In this document: positions 1 through 7,174 of the stretch, piece after piece
How positions within the stretch are numbered: the stretch's first letter is position 1
Layout of the letters: each line of letters opens with the position of its first letter
Origin: Haloferax elongans ATCC BAA-1513
Lineage (GTDB): Archaea > Halobacteriota > Halobacteria > Halobacteriales > Haloferacaceae
DNA length: 40,708 nt
Direction: 5' to 3'
Assembly: GCF_000336755.1 (NCBI RefSeq)
Contig: NZ_AOLK01000002.1
Span: forward strand, 62,305 to 103,012
The notes under the pieces: generated by a model
The model's input: the letters and a program-made list of their open reading frames with translations, nothing else
What the model was told of the DNA's origin: nothing
Database searches by the model: none
Program-made: the position numbers and the translations under genes

Positions 1-1
1 C

Positions 2-343
2 GTCCTTGCAGCCGTTTTATGGAGTACGTTTGGTTTTGAAGACTTAGTCGCTACATTTAGCGCTGAACCGCTGTATGTCACCTACGTAGTGGTTGGCATG
101 TCTCTCGTTGGGTTCGTCCCCGGCTTCCTGTACACTCAACATCGGATGTTTTCGCCGATTGTTGCTACTGGGGGACTGCTGGGTGTAACCGCTTTCGCGA
201 CGTGGCAAACTGTTCAGGCTGGAGCAACTCCGGTTGACCCGACACCCTTCGGGTGGTACATGCTACTCTGGATTGGGGTTCCGGTTCTCGTTGTTACCCT
301 TGGTGGGGTCGAGTTCTGGATGCGACGTTCGCCGAATAGTTAA
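2..343 (+). CDS. Membrane protein, 5'-truncated by window edge
   Basis: The frame is open from base 2 to the TAA at 341-343, so the real start lies outside the window; a GTG at 89 is in frame but needs no special role. The visible 113 residues contain three clear hydrophobic segments (around VTYVVVGMSLVGF, IVATGGLLGVTAFATW and WYMLLWIGVPVLVV) and probably part of a fourth at the left edge. It ends in a short polar tail. I do not recognise the family. It converges with the DUF4157 array on the other strand and nothing ties it to the injection system. Confidence 0.6.
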   Translation, partial: VLAAVLWSTFGFEDLVATFSAEPLYVTYVVVGMSLVGFVPGFLYTQHRMFSPIVATGGLLGVTAFATWQTVQAGATPVDPTPFGWYMLLWIGVPVLVVTLGGVEFWMRRSPNS

Positions 344-808
344 CAGCCACAACCTCGGAGGATGCAAATGATGTGTGCCTTCTGTTCGGTAGGTAGCAAC
401 ACGAAACGTCGGTCTACGTCCGCGTAGGACTCCCTGTCAGCCCCCCTCAGGCCGGACGGTCTGCAAGTAGACGCACGACCGTGCCGGTGACGGGTCGCAT
501 ACTCGTGCTTTCACGAGCGGTACGTGTCGGATGTCACGAGGATTGACGTCTCAGTCACATCCATCGAAGATGCACGTCGCTACTGATCCCGATCAAGTGG
601 CTCTCGGCGGCGGCACCAGTACGTCAGCACGGCTACGAACATACGCTATCGATTCCAATCGTGGACACGACCCTGCGATACCAGTGCCCCTTATTCCTTC
701 CATCGCGGGTTGAATGTCCGGATCCAGCGAATGGCCGGGCGAGGAGATGCCGGTGGCGGACTCACGTGCCGACCGGGACGATTCGACGCTGGGGATTGTC
801 ACTGCCAT
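344..808. other. Convergent intergenic region
   Basis: This 465-base stretch lies between the membrane-protein stop and the end of the minus-strand array. I see no gene I can support. It holds a perfect 6-bp hairpin, ctcgtg/cacgag with a 4-base loop, at 502-517, which could be a transcription end or a relic of an IS end. A tiny frame at 368-427 (19 codons, with CAFC near its start) sits 6 bases behind a GGAGG; it is too short to call. Confidence 0.4.
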
Positions 809-1648
809 TTAGAAGAGGTCCAGCAGTGGTCCAAACATCCCGGCGTTGAACGTATCGTTTGCTCGGTAGCCGTCCACGTCCGCGTCGTACTCGTGATACG
901 CTGGCAGACAGTCCCGAGTCATACAGCGGGTCATCATGTGGTCCGTGCCAGGACCGAGCACGCGATACTCTTCCGGTGGGTCTTCTCCACGGGAGAGGTA
1001 CGAGTCGCGGATCTGGCATCGGAGATGGTAGTCGAGGAACGTATCGAACTGCTCCCAGTCGATGTCGAGGACGACGTGTTCGAGTCGGCCGTCCGGTTGT
1101 CGGTCTGGATACGGGTCCTCGGCCCAGATATATTGTTCGTCGTTGACGCCACCGTAGTACATCACATGAACGCCGGAGCTCGCTTCGATCTCGCCATTGT
1201 CGGTCAGGTAGATGTCGAGTTTGTACTCGCGGTAGTCGTTCATCGCAGCGCGTGCTGGAACCGGATCAGGATGTGGCTGGACGATATCGGCGTCGTACTC
1301 GCCGGCTAGCTGTCGGTAGAACTCGTAGAAGTACGTCCTGAGTTCGTCGTCGACGCAGTCGTCGATGGCTGAGCGGACTGATTGCAGGCGCTCAGTATCC
1401 AGATACCACGGTACGGTATCGTGCTCGGTTTCCTGTGCGACGTACCACTTCGCATGGTCACGAGCCTGGCGAACCATCTCGTTGCCGTGACTCGTCCGTT
1501 TCTCGGAGTTGTCCGGGTAGCCCTCTTGTTCGTGGTAGGATATTTCTCCACTTTCGTATTTAATCTCTATCCAGTGTTCGACCTCCTGGTTGTCGGTGAT
1601 TTCTAGGCCACACCCTTCGTCATCTCCACCTTCGATTGATGCTTCCAT
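809..1648 (-). CDS. DUF4157-partner protein, module D (unrecognised family)
   Basis: Last gene of the minus-strand array, 279 aa, 11 bases behind the DUF4157-D pseudogene; GAGGGA lies just ahead of the ATG. It is the most diverged of four paralogues in the window (with 2481-3515, 4486-5394 and 6274-7173). Shared marks are an N-terminal half with a DN..VEH..EI, GEI.YH.QEGY pattern followed by a QAR..AKWYV segment and DTVP. The C-terminal part has H-L-CQIRD-YL, PPEEYR and a G-rich stretch. The middle (SGVHVMYYGG, then DRQPDGR) also matches the paralogues. No signal peptide or membrane span is visible, so a cytoplasmic or particle-loaded protein is likely. The pairing with DUF4157 genes suggests a chaperone, adaptor, cargo or immunity role; this is inference. 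Confidence 0.7.
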   Translation of the reverse strand: MEASIEGGDDEGCGLEITDNQEVEHWIEIKYESGEISYHEQEGYPDNSEKRTSHGNEMVRQARDHAKWYVAQETEHDTVPWYLDTERLQSVRSAIDDCVDDELRTYFYEFYRQLAGEYDADIVQPHPDPVPARAAMNDYREYKLDIYLTDNGEIEASSGVHVMYYGGVNDEQYIWAEDPYPDRQPDGRLEHVVLDIDWEQFDTFLDYHLRCQIRDSYLSRGEDPPEEYRVLGPGTDHMMTRCMTRDCLPAYHEYDADVDGYRANDTFNAGMFGPLLDLF

Positions 1649-1659
1649 GTATTATTCCC

Positions 1660-2500
1660 TCATTTATAATCTGCAGAACCCGATCCAGTATTTGCCTCCT
1701 CGTCGAGATTTGCTTCGCTTTTCAATCCGAGTATGGCTTTGACTTTCTCGCGATTATCGTAGGTGGCTTGCAGTGCGGCGCCACTGAGTTTCCCCATCAA
1801 CCCGCCGCCGGGAAGCCCGGACTCTTTGCCGGCTTCTTCCATCCCGAGCTTCAGGCTTTCGCCTATCCCGGCGTCGCCCGCCTTCTCGAACAGCGTCCCC
1901 TCGACCTTCATCGACAGCTCGTTGACCTTCGTCTGGAGTTGCTGTTGGTTGTTCGCCAGCGCGTACAATCGTTCTTCGACGCCGGACTTGTCTCCGACGT
2001 CGTCCAGTGATACCCCAGTGTCGTTCTCCCCGAACACCGATTCCTTCAGCGACGACAGTTTTTCTTTGACCGACCGCTGGACGTGCACCTCCGTCTGCCC
2101 GAGTCGCTGAATGCCCAGATCACCGCCCTCCATGACGCGCTGGGCGGTCTGTTCGGCTTCGCGTTCGAGTTGCGGATCAGGGTCGATCTCTAACTCCAGG
2201 TTCTCCTGTGGGAGCATCGACACGGCTCCACCAGTTTGCTGTCTCACGTGCGCGAACTCGTGCGCCAGCACGTGCTGGCCCTCTGGCGAACTTGGGTCGT
2301 ACTCGCCGGCGTTGAACGCGACGTGAATTGCCCACCGTGAAGGCGCGAGCGTTGATGTCCTCGCAGGCGCGGGCCGCTGATGGCCCGGTGTGGATGCGCA
2401 CGTCGCCGAGGCTGTCACCTATCTGGACTTTCCCGGTTGCAATGACCGGGAGTCTGTCACTCACCCAGCTGTTGAACTCGTTATCCACCGAACAGTGCAC
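1660..2500 (-). pseudogene. DUF4157 (eCIS-core) protein, module D, frameshifted
   Basis: Two overlapping minus-strand frames together make one DUF4157 protein. The frame from ATG 2500 gives GDSLGDVRIHTGPSAA and NARAFTVGN. The frame ending at 1660 gives HVAFNAGEYDPSSPEGQ, then HEFAH (an HExxH motif), VRQQTGG and the trailing EREAEQ. They join if one base is removed near 2325-2328, where AATTCAC replaces the expected AATCAC. The N-terminus is also shorter than in the sister copy at 3518-4489. Beyond the core come IQR and VQR motifs and then a helical, glycine-containing C-terminal region unlike the other copies. The start overlaps the stop of the preceding partner gene by 20 bases. Either a sequencing error or a real disabling insertion is possible. 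Confidence 0.7.
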
Positions 2501-3515
2501 GTTTGATTAGTCCACTCAGTGTTTTCGCTTGCGATGACCCCATAAGGCTGCCACTCTCGATACCACCGGTGTCGAAGCCTGGCTGGCGATAGCCCTCAAT
2601 CTCGGCGTCGGTGAGGTGGTACGGGTCGTACAGGTCGGTATGTTGGTAGCGGATCGTCTGTTCGTAGAGGCCTTGGCCTAGAATCCGGAACGGTTCCGGC
2701 GGGTCGATGCCCAATCGCAGGTATGCATCCCGGACCTGGCAGGTCAGGTGGTGCAGCACTAATCCCTGGATGATCTCCGTCGAGAGGTCCTGTTCGAGTG
2801 TCGTCTGCGGTGGGGTCATCTGCAGTTGGGCATCCGCCGGTCGATCCTGCGTGTGAGAGCGCTCGCCGACGGTCTTCTCTTCGATAGTGCCCCTGGAGTC
2901 TTTCGTCTGGTAGAGGACGTCCACTGCGGAGACCTCCTTGATTGGATTAGTGCCGTTATCCAGGTGTTCGGTGACCATCTCTCGTAAGGCCGTCACGAGA
3001 TCGTAATCGTCGGTGATCCCCTCGACGTGGTCGAGTGGGTCCATCGCCTCGGGGTTGTCGAGGTAGTCCTGGAAGTCAAGTCTCAGGAAGACGTCCGCGC
3101 GGTAGATGATGCCGCCGATTGGACCGTCTGTCTCTGGGAGCTCGACGATGGGATCGATGTTTGGGCGGAGTGAACTGTGATACTGGTGGGCGTACTCACC
3201 GAAGCACTCCGCGAATGCGTCGAAATCGAGGGCGAAGACGGCTCCGAGCGTGTGCGCAAGCCACTCCGGCGTGAGATATGGGTAAAATGTTGGGTATCCT
3301 CGCTCACGTTGGACGTAATATCTGGCGTAATACTGCGCTTGTTCGATATAGATTTCATCCTCATCGGTCCGTAGACCGCTGTCGGGATAGCCTTCTTGTT
3401 GATAGCCTGTAATTTCTCCAGATTTATCTATCTCAAGGAGATGTTCGACCCCATTGTTATCAATGACACTTAGACCGATGATGTCATCTCCCTCTCCAGT
3501 TATTTTTGCATCCAT
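2481..3515 (-). CDS. DUF4157-partner protein, module C (unrecognised family)
   Basis: 344 aa; begins 2 bases after the stop of DUF4157-C, so the two are translated together. Paralogue of 809-1648, 4486-5394 and 6274-7173: it has the GL.VIDN..VEH..EI opening, GEI..YQQEGYPD, YYVQRERGY, and in the C-terminal third H-L-TCQVRDAYL, PPEPFRILGQG and Y. It is longer than its sisters because the middle is expanded (about residues 175-245, including a DRPADAQLQM segment that matches the others) and there is an extra tail of about 35 residues ending IKRALFGG. No signal peptide, membrane segment or known catalytic motif is seen. Function unknown; chaperone, cargo or immunity are equally open. Confidence 0.72.
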   Translation of the reverse strand: MDAKITGEGDDIIGLSVIDNNGVEHLLEIDKSGEITGYQQEGYPDSGLRTDEDEIYIEQAQYYARYYVQRERGYPTFYPYLTPEWLAHTLGAVFALDFDAFAECFGEYAHQYHSSLRPNIDPIVELPETDGPIGGIIYRADVFLRLDFQDYLDNPEAMDPLDHVEGITDDYDLVTALREMVTEHLDNGTNPIKEVSAVDVLYQTKDSRGTIEEKTVGERSHTQDRPADAQLQMTPPQTTLEQDLSTEIIQGLVLHHLTCQVRDAYLRLGIDPPEPFRILGQGLYEQTIRYQHTDLYDPYHLTDAEIEGYRQPGFDTGGIESGSLMGSSQAKTLSGLIKRALFGG

Positions 3516-3517
3516 GA

Positions 3518-4489
3518 TTACTCTTCTCGACTGCTTGCTTTGCCTTCGAGTTCCGTTTCCGGCCGGATGTCAGCGTCCATTTTGTCGAAGAACGCCAATA
3601 CCTGATCCTGGATACCGAGCGTTTTGCCGACCTCGTAGATGACGTAATAATCGTTGCGGTGCAGTCTATCTTTCCCGACGTGTATTGTCCCTCCTACAGC
3701 CAATGTCACAGCAATCGCTTCTGGCTGGCTCAGATTGCACTCCGTAGCCACTGTTTGTGCGATTCCGGTGGTCGTCCCGGCCGTGGCGAGATGCTCGGCA
3801 TACTTGTACGCGTCCCGCAAGCGCTCCGACTCGATATCGACGTCGACAGGATTCAGATCGGCTTCCGCCAGACCAGTTGCGGCCTCGTCGAGTGAGACAT
3901 CCCCTTCGAGGAGGTCTCGACGAGTCTTGTCAATCCGCGGAATGTGGACCTCAGTATCAGCCAGCCGCTGAATGCCGAGCTCGCCACCCGCCATCACTTG
4001 CTGGGCGGTCTCCTCCGCTTCGCGCTCCAGTCGTTCGTCCGGGTCAACCTCCAACTGACCTGGCTGGGGTAGCATCGACACTGCGCCACCCGTTTGCTGG
4101 CGGACGTGCGCGAGTTCGTGTGCGAGGACGTGCTGACCCTCTGGAGAACTCGGATCGTACTCGCCAGAATAGAAGGCGACGTGATTCCCCACCGTGAACG
4201 CGCGGGCGTTGATGTCCTCGCAGGCTTTGGCCGCTGACGGCCCGGTGTGGATGCGGACGTCACCCAGATTGTCGCCTATGCGGTCTTCCACCGCGCGCTG
4301 GATCGACGTATCCAGTGACTGGCAGGGCGAGGAGAGCACGTTTCGAACGCTCTCGGGGGTGGCTGTCTCACCGGCTGGACCGTCCTGATAGGCGGCGACA
4401 GTACTCCGCCGGATCGAGAGTTCGTTTTCCCGTTCCTGTGGGTCCATGCCCGAGTCGCGGGTCGACACCGACGAACGCTCTGCGATCAT
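3518..4489 (-). CDS. DUF4157 (eCIS-core) protein, module C, intact
   Basis: 323 aa; its ATG overlaps the stop of partner B by 4 bases (ATGA). Layout: a short polar N-terminal arm, a helical lead-in (RNVLSSP, then IQRAVEDRIG), the core GDVRIHTGPSAAKA, NARAFTVGNHVAF and EYDPSSPEG, then HELAH at about residues 124-128 (HExxH), VRQQTGG and an EREAEETA helix. DUF4157 domains of this kind are zinc-metallopeptidase-like and are a hallmark of proteins encoded with extracellular contractile injection systems, where they accompany effector regions. After the IQR motif the sequence departs completely from copies A and B: a helical segment, a glycine-containing VTLAVGGTIHVG stretch and an acidic tail. 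I do not recognise a toxin fold in it. Confidence 0.82.
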   Translation of the reverse strand: MIAERSSVSTRDSGMDPQERENELSIRRSTVAAYQDGPAGETATPESVRNVLSSPCQSLDTSIQRAVEDRIGDNLGDVRIHTGPSAAKACEDINARAFTVGNHVAFYSGEYDPSSPEGQHVLAHELAHVRQQTGGAVSMLPQPGQLEVDPDERLEREAEETAQQVMAGGELGIQRLADTEVHIPRIDKTRRDLLEGDVSLDEAATGLAEADLNPVDVDIESERLRDAYKYAEHLATAGTTTGIAQTVATECNLSQPEAIAVTLAVGGTIHVGKDRLHRNDYYVIYEVGKTLGIQDQVLAFFDKMDADIRPETELEGKASSREE

Positions 4490-5394
4490 TCGTTCCAGGG
4501 TTCCCAGGTGGTGATCGTGGCTGTCGTGTCCCAGTAGTTCTCGTAGAGGTCACAGAACTTCTGGCACTGGAAGCCTTCGTAACTTCCCCAGCCGGGAACC
4601 TGGAACGCTGCCGGCGGTTTGACGCCCATCAGCAAGAACCGGTCGCGGATTTGGCACGCGAGGTTCGACACGACGAAATGCTGGAACGGCGCGACTTCGT
4701 CGGGGTTGGTGGTCATCAGTTCCACCCGAGCGTCGGGTTCTCTATCCAGCGGCTGCTCGCCCTGCGAACGCTGTTCATTGCCCTCCCCGTCGTTGTGAAT
4801 CACGTGAATGCCAGAGACAGCCTCGATACCGAAGTCAAGAGCATCCAAGTCTTCCACCACGATTTCGCCTTCGTCGGGGACGACAGGTGAATCTGACTTG
4901 CCCTCGAAGCGGCCCCGGAACTGGTCGAGGACAGGTGGGTCGAAGTCTGTGGGGTCTGGCTGGAGGTAGACATCCTGCTGGTAGATAATCGCGTCGTCCG
5001 GGTCGGCGTCAGGGAATGGGAGGTCGACTGGGCTGTCGTCGTAGTGGCTGGCGAGGCGGTCCTCTAAGTCGCCGAAGAGTTCTTCGAAGCGGTACTCCGA
5101 AAGGTTTGAGACGGCGAGTAAGGCTGCGAGAATCCGGTCGGGATTCTCTGTCGACGGGACAGTGTCGTAGCCACGCTCGCGGTAGACGTACCACTGGGCG
5201 TAGCGGCGCGTCTGGTCGACACGTTCGCATTCTTCTCGTGTTCGTAGTGCTGGGTTATTCGCGACCTCGTCGCATTCGTGGTAAGTAATCTCCCCATCAA
5301 ATGCAACGTGGATTCCGTGACTCGCGCCAGCATTATCCACTACTCGGATACCAGTCCCATCATCGTCTCCATCACCAAGTACCGCTTTCATCAT
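4486..5394 (-). CDS. DUF4157-partner protein, module B (unrecognised family)
   Basis: 302 aa; ATGA overlap with both the truncated DUF4157-B upstream and DUF4157-C downstream, so it sits in the middle of a tightly coupled operon. Closest relative in the window is partner A (6274-7173): the segment NPALRTREECERVDQ is shared exactly, and long blocks in the middle (LASHYDDS.VDLPFP) and the C-terminus (QIRDRFLLMGVKPP, YEGFQCQKFC) are nearly identical. The family hallmarks GEITYH, YVYRERGYDTVP, SGIHVIHND, DREPDARVELM and SNLACQIRD are all present. No signal or membrane segment. The strong A/B similarity argues for a recent tandem duplication of the two-gene module. Function unknown. Confidence 0.72.
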   Translation of the reverse strand: MMKAVLGDGDDDGTGIRVVDNAGASHGIHVAFDGEITYHECDEVANNPALRTREECERVDQTRRYAQWYVYRERGYDTVPSTENPDRILAALLAVSNLSEYRFEELFGDLEDRLASHYDDSPVDLPFPDADPDDAIIYQQDVYLQPDPTDFDPPVLDQFRGRFEGKSDSPVVPDEGEIVVEDLDALDFGIEAVSGIHVIHNDGEGNEQRSQGEQPLDREPDARVELMTTNPDEVAPFQHFVVSNLACQIRDRFLLMGVKPPAAFQVPGWGSYEGFQCQKFCDLYENYWDTTATITTWEPWNE

Positions 5395-6251
5395 TCAACC
5401 GCCTCCGGAGAAGGGATGTCATCAGGTGCCTGACCTTCTTCCAGCCACGTCCCCTCGCGAATCTGTTTCTCGATTTTCTCTGCCCGCTCTTTCAGGTCTC
5501 CACTTTCACTGTAGAAGATCTGCTTGATATCCTCCCAGCTCGAGATCTCGCCTTGACGCACTCGCCCGGTCGCCTGTTCTGCGTACTCGTCGGCGTCGTA
5601 GCCGGACATCTTGCTGGCGATCTCGGCGACAGGCAAGATGGCACCGATGCCGGTGGCAGAGAGAATGCCCTTGACGACCGTCCAGGGAACTTCGTCCCAC
5701 TTTTTGGTACTCACCTGACCGAACAGTTCGTTGCGCTGGTCTTGAGTCAGCGCCACGTCTTCGAGGTCGGCGTCGACCTGTTGCTGTAACTGCTCGATTT
5801 GTTGTTTGACGTCAGCAATTGAGCCACCGCGTTGGGCGAGTTCCTTCTTAACAGCTTCGGGGTCGGTCGCCTGTTGGACCTCCTGCTTGATGTCCCGCAT
5901 CCGTTCATGGTCCTGTTTCTCGATAACGTCCTGGGCGACATCGTGGAGGAAGCTAAGCTGATTTTTGTTGTGGGCCTCACGGTGCTCGCTGTTGTCAGCG
6001 TCGTCTTCGAGTTCACCCTGGAACAACGCCAGCGCCTCGAACACCTTCCCTTCGGGGATGCGCTGGATGTGAACCTCAGCACTCGTCCCGGGCAATCGCT
6101 GAATTTGAGCATCGCCCTCACCACTGAGTGCTTCTTTGGCAGCCTGATCAGCTTCACGTTCGAGGCGCTCGTCTGGGTCGACGACGAGTTCGGAATCCGG
6201 CTGTGGGAGTAACGAGAGTGCGCCGCCGGTCTGTTGTTTGACGTTGGCCAT
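5391..6251 (-). CDS. DUF4157-type protein lacking its metallopeptidase half, module B
   Basis: 286 aa. It begins MANVKQQTGGALSLLPQP, which is the point where copy A reads HEMAHVKQQTGG: the M of HExxH has become the start codon and the second His is Asn. Everything upstream of that point (RIHTG, NARAFTAGN, HE) is missing, and only 22 bases separate it from the partner A stop. The rest closely follows copy A: EREADQAA, IQRLPGTSAEVHIQR, IPEGKVFEALALF, a coiled-coil-like Gln/Glu-rich stretch (about residues 110-160), WTVVKGILSAT and a charged helical tail. The most likely cause is partial duplication or deletion. The product may still be made, because an ACAGG precedes the ATG and the downstream ATGA coupling is intact. 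It lacks any metal-binding HExxH. Confidence 0.72.
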   Translation of the reverse strand: MANVKQQTGGALSLLPQPDSELVVDPDERLEREADQAAKEALSGEGDAQIQRLPGTSAEVHIQRIPEGKVFEALALFQGELEDDADNSEHREAHNKNQLSFLHDVAQDVIEKQDHERMRDIKQEVQQATDPEAVKKELAQRGGSIADVKQQIEQLQQQVDADLEDVALTQDQRNELFGQVSTKKWDEVPWTVVKGILSATGIGAILPVAEIASKMSGYDADEYAEQATGRVRQGEISSWEDIKQIFYSESGDLKERAEKIEKQIREGTWLEEGQAPDDIPSPEAVE

Positions 6252-6273
6252 CCTGTAGAATCACTAATTACTA

Positions 6274-7173
6274 TCAGGATGGGTTCCAGGACGTGATTGC
6301 AGCTTCTGAAGACCAGTAGTCTTCGTACAGCGAGCAGAACTTCTGGCACTGGAATCCCTCGTAGGTTCCCCAGCCCTGCGCGCGGAACGCGACGGGTGGT
6401 TTCACACCCATCAACAGGAATCGATCCCGAATCTGGTACGCAAGGTTCGAGACAACGTAGTGCTGGAAGGAGTCGACCGACGATGGGTCGAACGCCATCA
6501 ACTCAACTCTCGCGTCGGGCTCCCGTTCGAGTGGTTGCTCCCTGCGGGCTACCTGCTCGTTGCCTTGACCGTCGTTGTGGACGATGTGCGTGTCCGAGAC
6601 TGCTTCGATTTCGAAGACGAGGTCATCCAACTCGTCGGAGGATATGTCTCGGATGTCGTCTGTGACAAGTGAATCTGGCTCGCCCTCAAAGCGTGCTAGG
6701 AACTGATCGAGGATTGGCGGCTCAAACTCTACCGGGTTCGACTGGAGGTACACGTCCTTCTGGTAGATGATGGCATCATCTGGGTCGGCATTTGGGAACG
6801 GGAGGTCAACCGACGAGTCGTCGTAGTGACTCGCTAATCGTTCTTCGAGGTCGCCGAAATACCGCTGAAACCCCTCGCCAGAGAGCATCGTAATCGCGAG
6901 CAACCCCGCCAGCAGTCGGTCGGGATTCTCGATTGGCGGAACTGTATCGTAGCCACGATCGCGATAGACATGCCATTTTGCGAAACGGCGTGCTTGATCA
7001 ACGCGCTCACACTCTTCGCGTGTCCTGAGTGCAGGGTTGTCAGCGTAGGCTTCGGACTGATGATGGTAGATTTCACCATCGAGTTCCATCTCAATCAGAT
7101 GTTCGGATTTGATATTGTCGATTACACTTAAACCGACGGCGACTTCGTCTTCGCCGGTTATTGTTGCCTCCAT
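6274..7173 (-). CDS. DUF4157-partner protein, module A (unrecognised family)
   Basis: 299 aa. I start it at ATG 7173 rather than at the upstream in-frame start at 7266. This ATG gives MEATITGEDE, which lines up with MDAKITGEGD and MEASIEGGDD of the sisters, and a GGTGGTGA ribosome site lies 5 bases ahead, built into the last codons of DUF4157-A. Hallmarks: GLSVIDN, GEIYHHQSEAY, NPALRTREEC, HVYRDRGYDTVP, DTHIVHNDG, LEREPDARVELM, SNLAYQIRDRFLLMG and the YEGFQCQKFC tail. No signal peptide or membrane segment. It is the near-twin of partner B, as expected if A and B modules are a duplication. Role in the injection system is inferred only from its invariant position behind a DUF4157 gene. Confidence 0.72.
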   Translation of the reverse strand: MEATITGEDEVAVGLSVIDNIKSEHLIEMELDGEIYHHQSEAYADNPALRTREECERVDQARRFAKWHVYRDRGYDTVPPIENPDRLLAGLLAITMLSGEGFQRYFGDLEERLASHYDDSSVDLPFPNADPDDAIIYQKDVYLQSNPVEFEPPILDQFLARFEGEPDSLVTDDIRDISSDELDDLVFEIEAVSDTHIVHNDGQGNEQVARREQPLEREPDARVELMAFDPSSVDSFQHYVVSNLAYQIRDRFLLMGVKPPVAFRAQGWGTYEGFQCQKFCSLYEDYWSSEAAITSWNPS

Positions 7174-7174
7174 C

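Noticed and set aside
368-427. 19-codon frame with CxxC behind a good ribosome site
   Set aside because: Too short and with only one Cys pair; chance cannot be excluded.
710-1309. Open frame of 199 codons on the + strand opposite partner D
   Set aside because: It is the antisense shadow of a real gene whose paralogues are conserved in the minus frame; its product has no domain.
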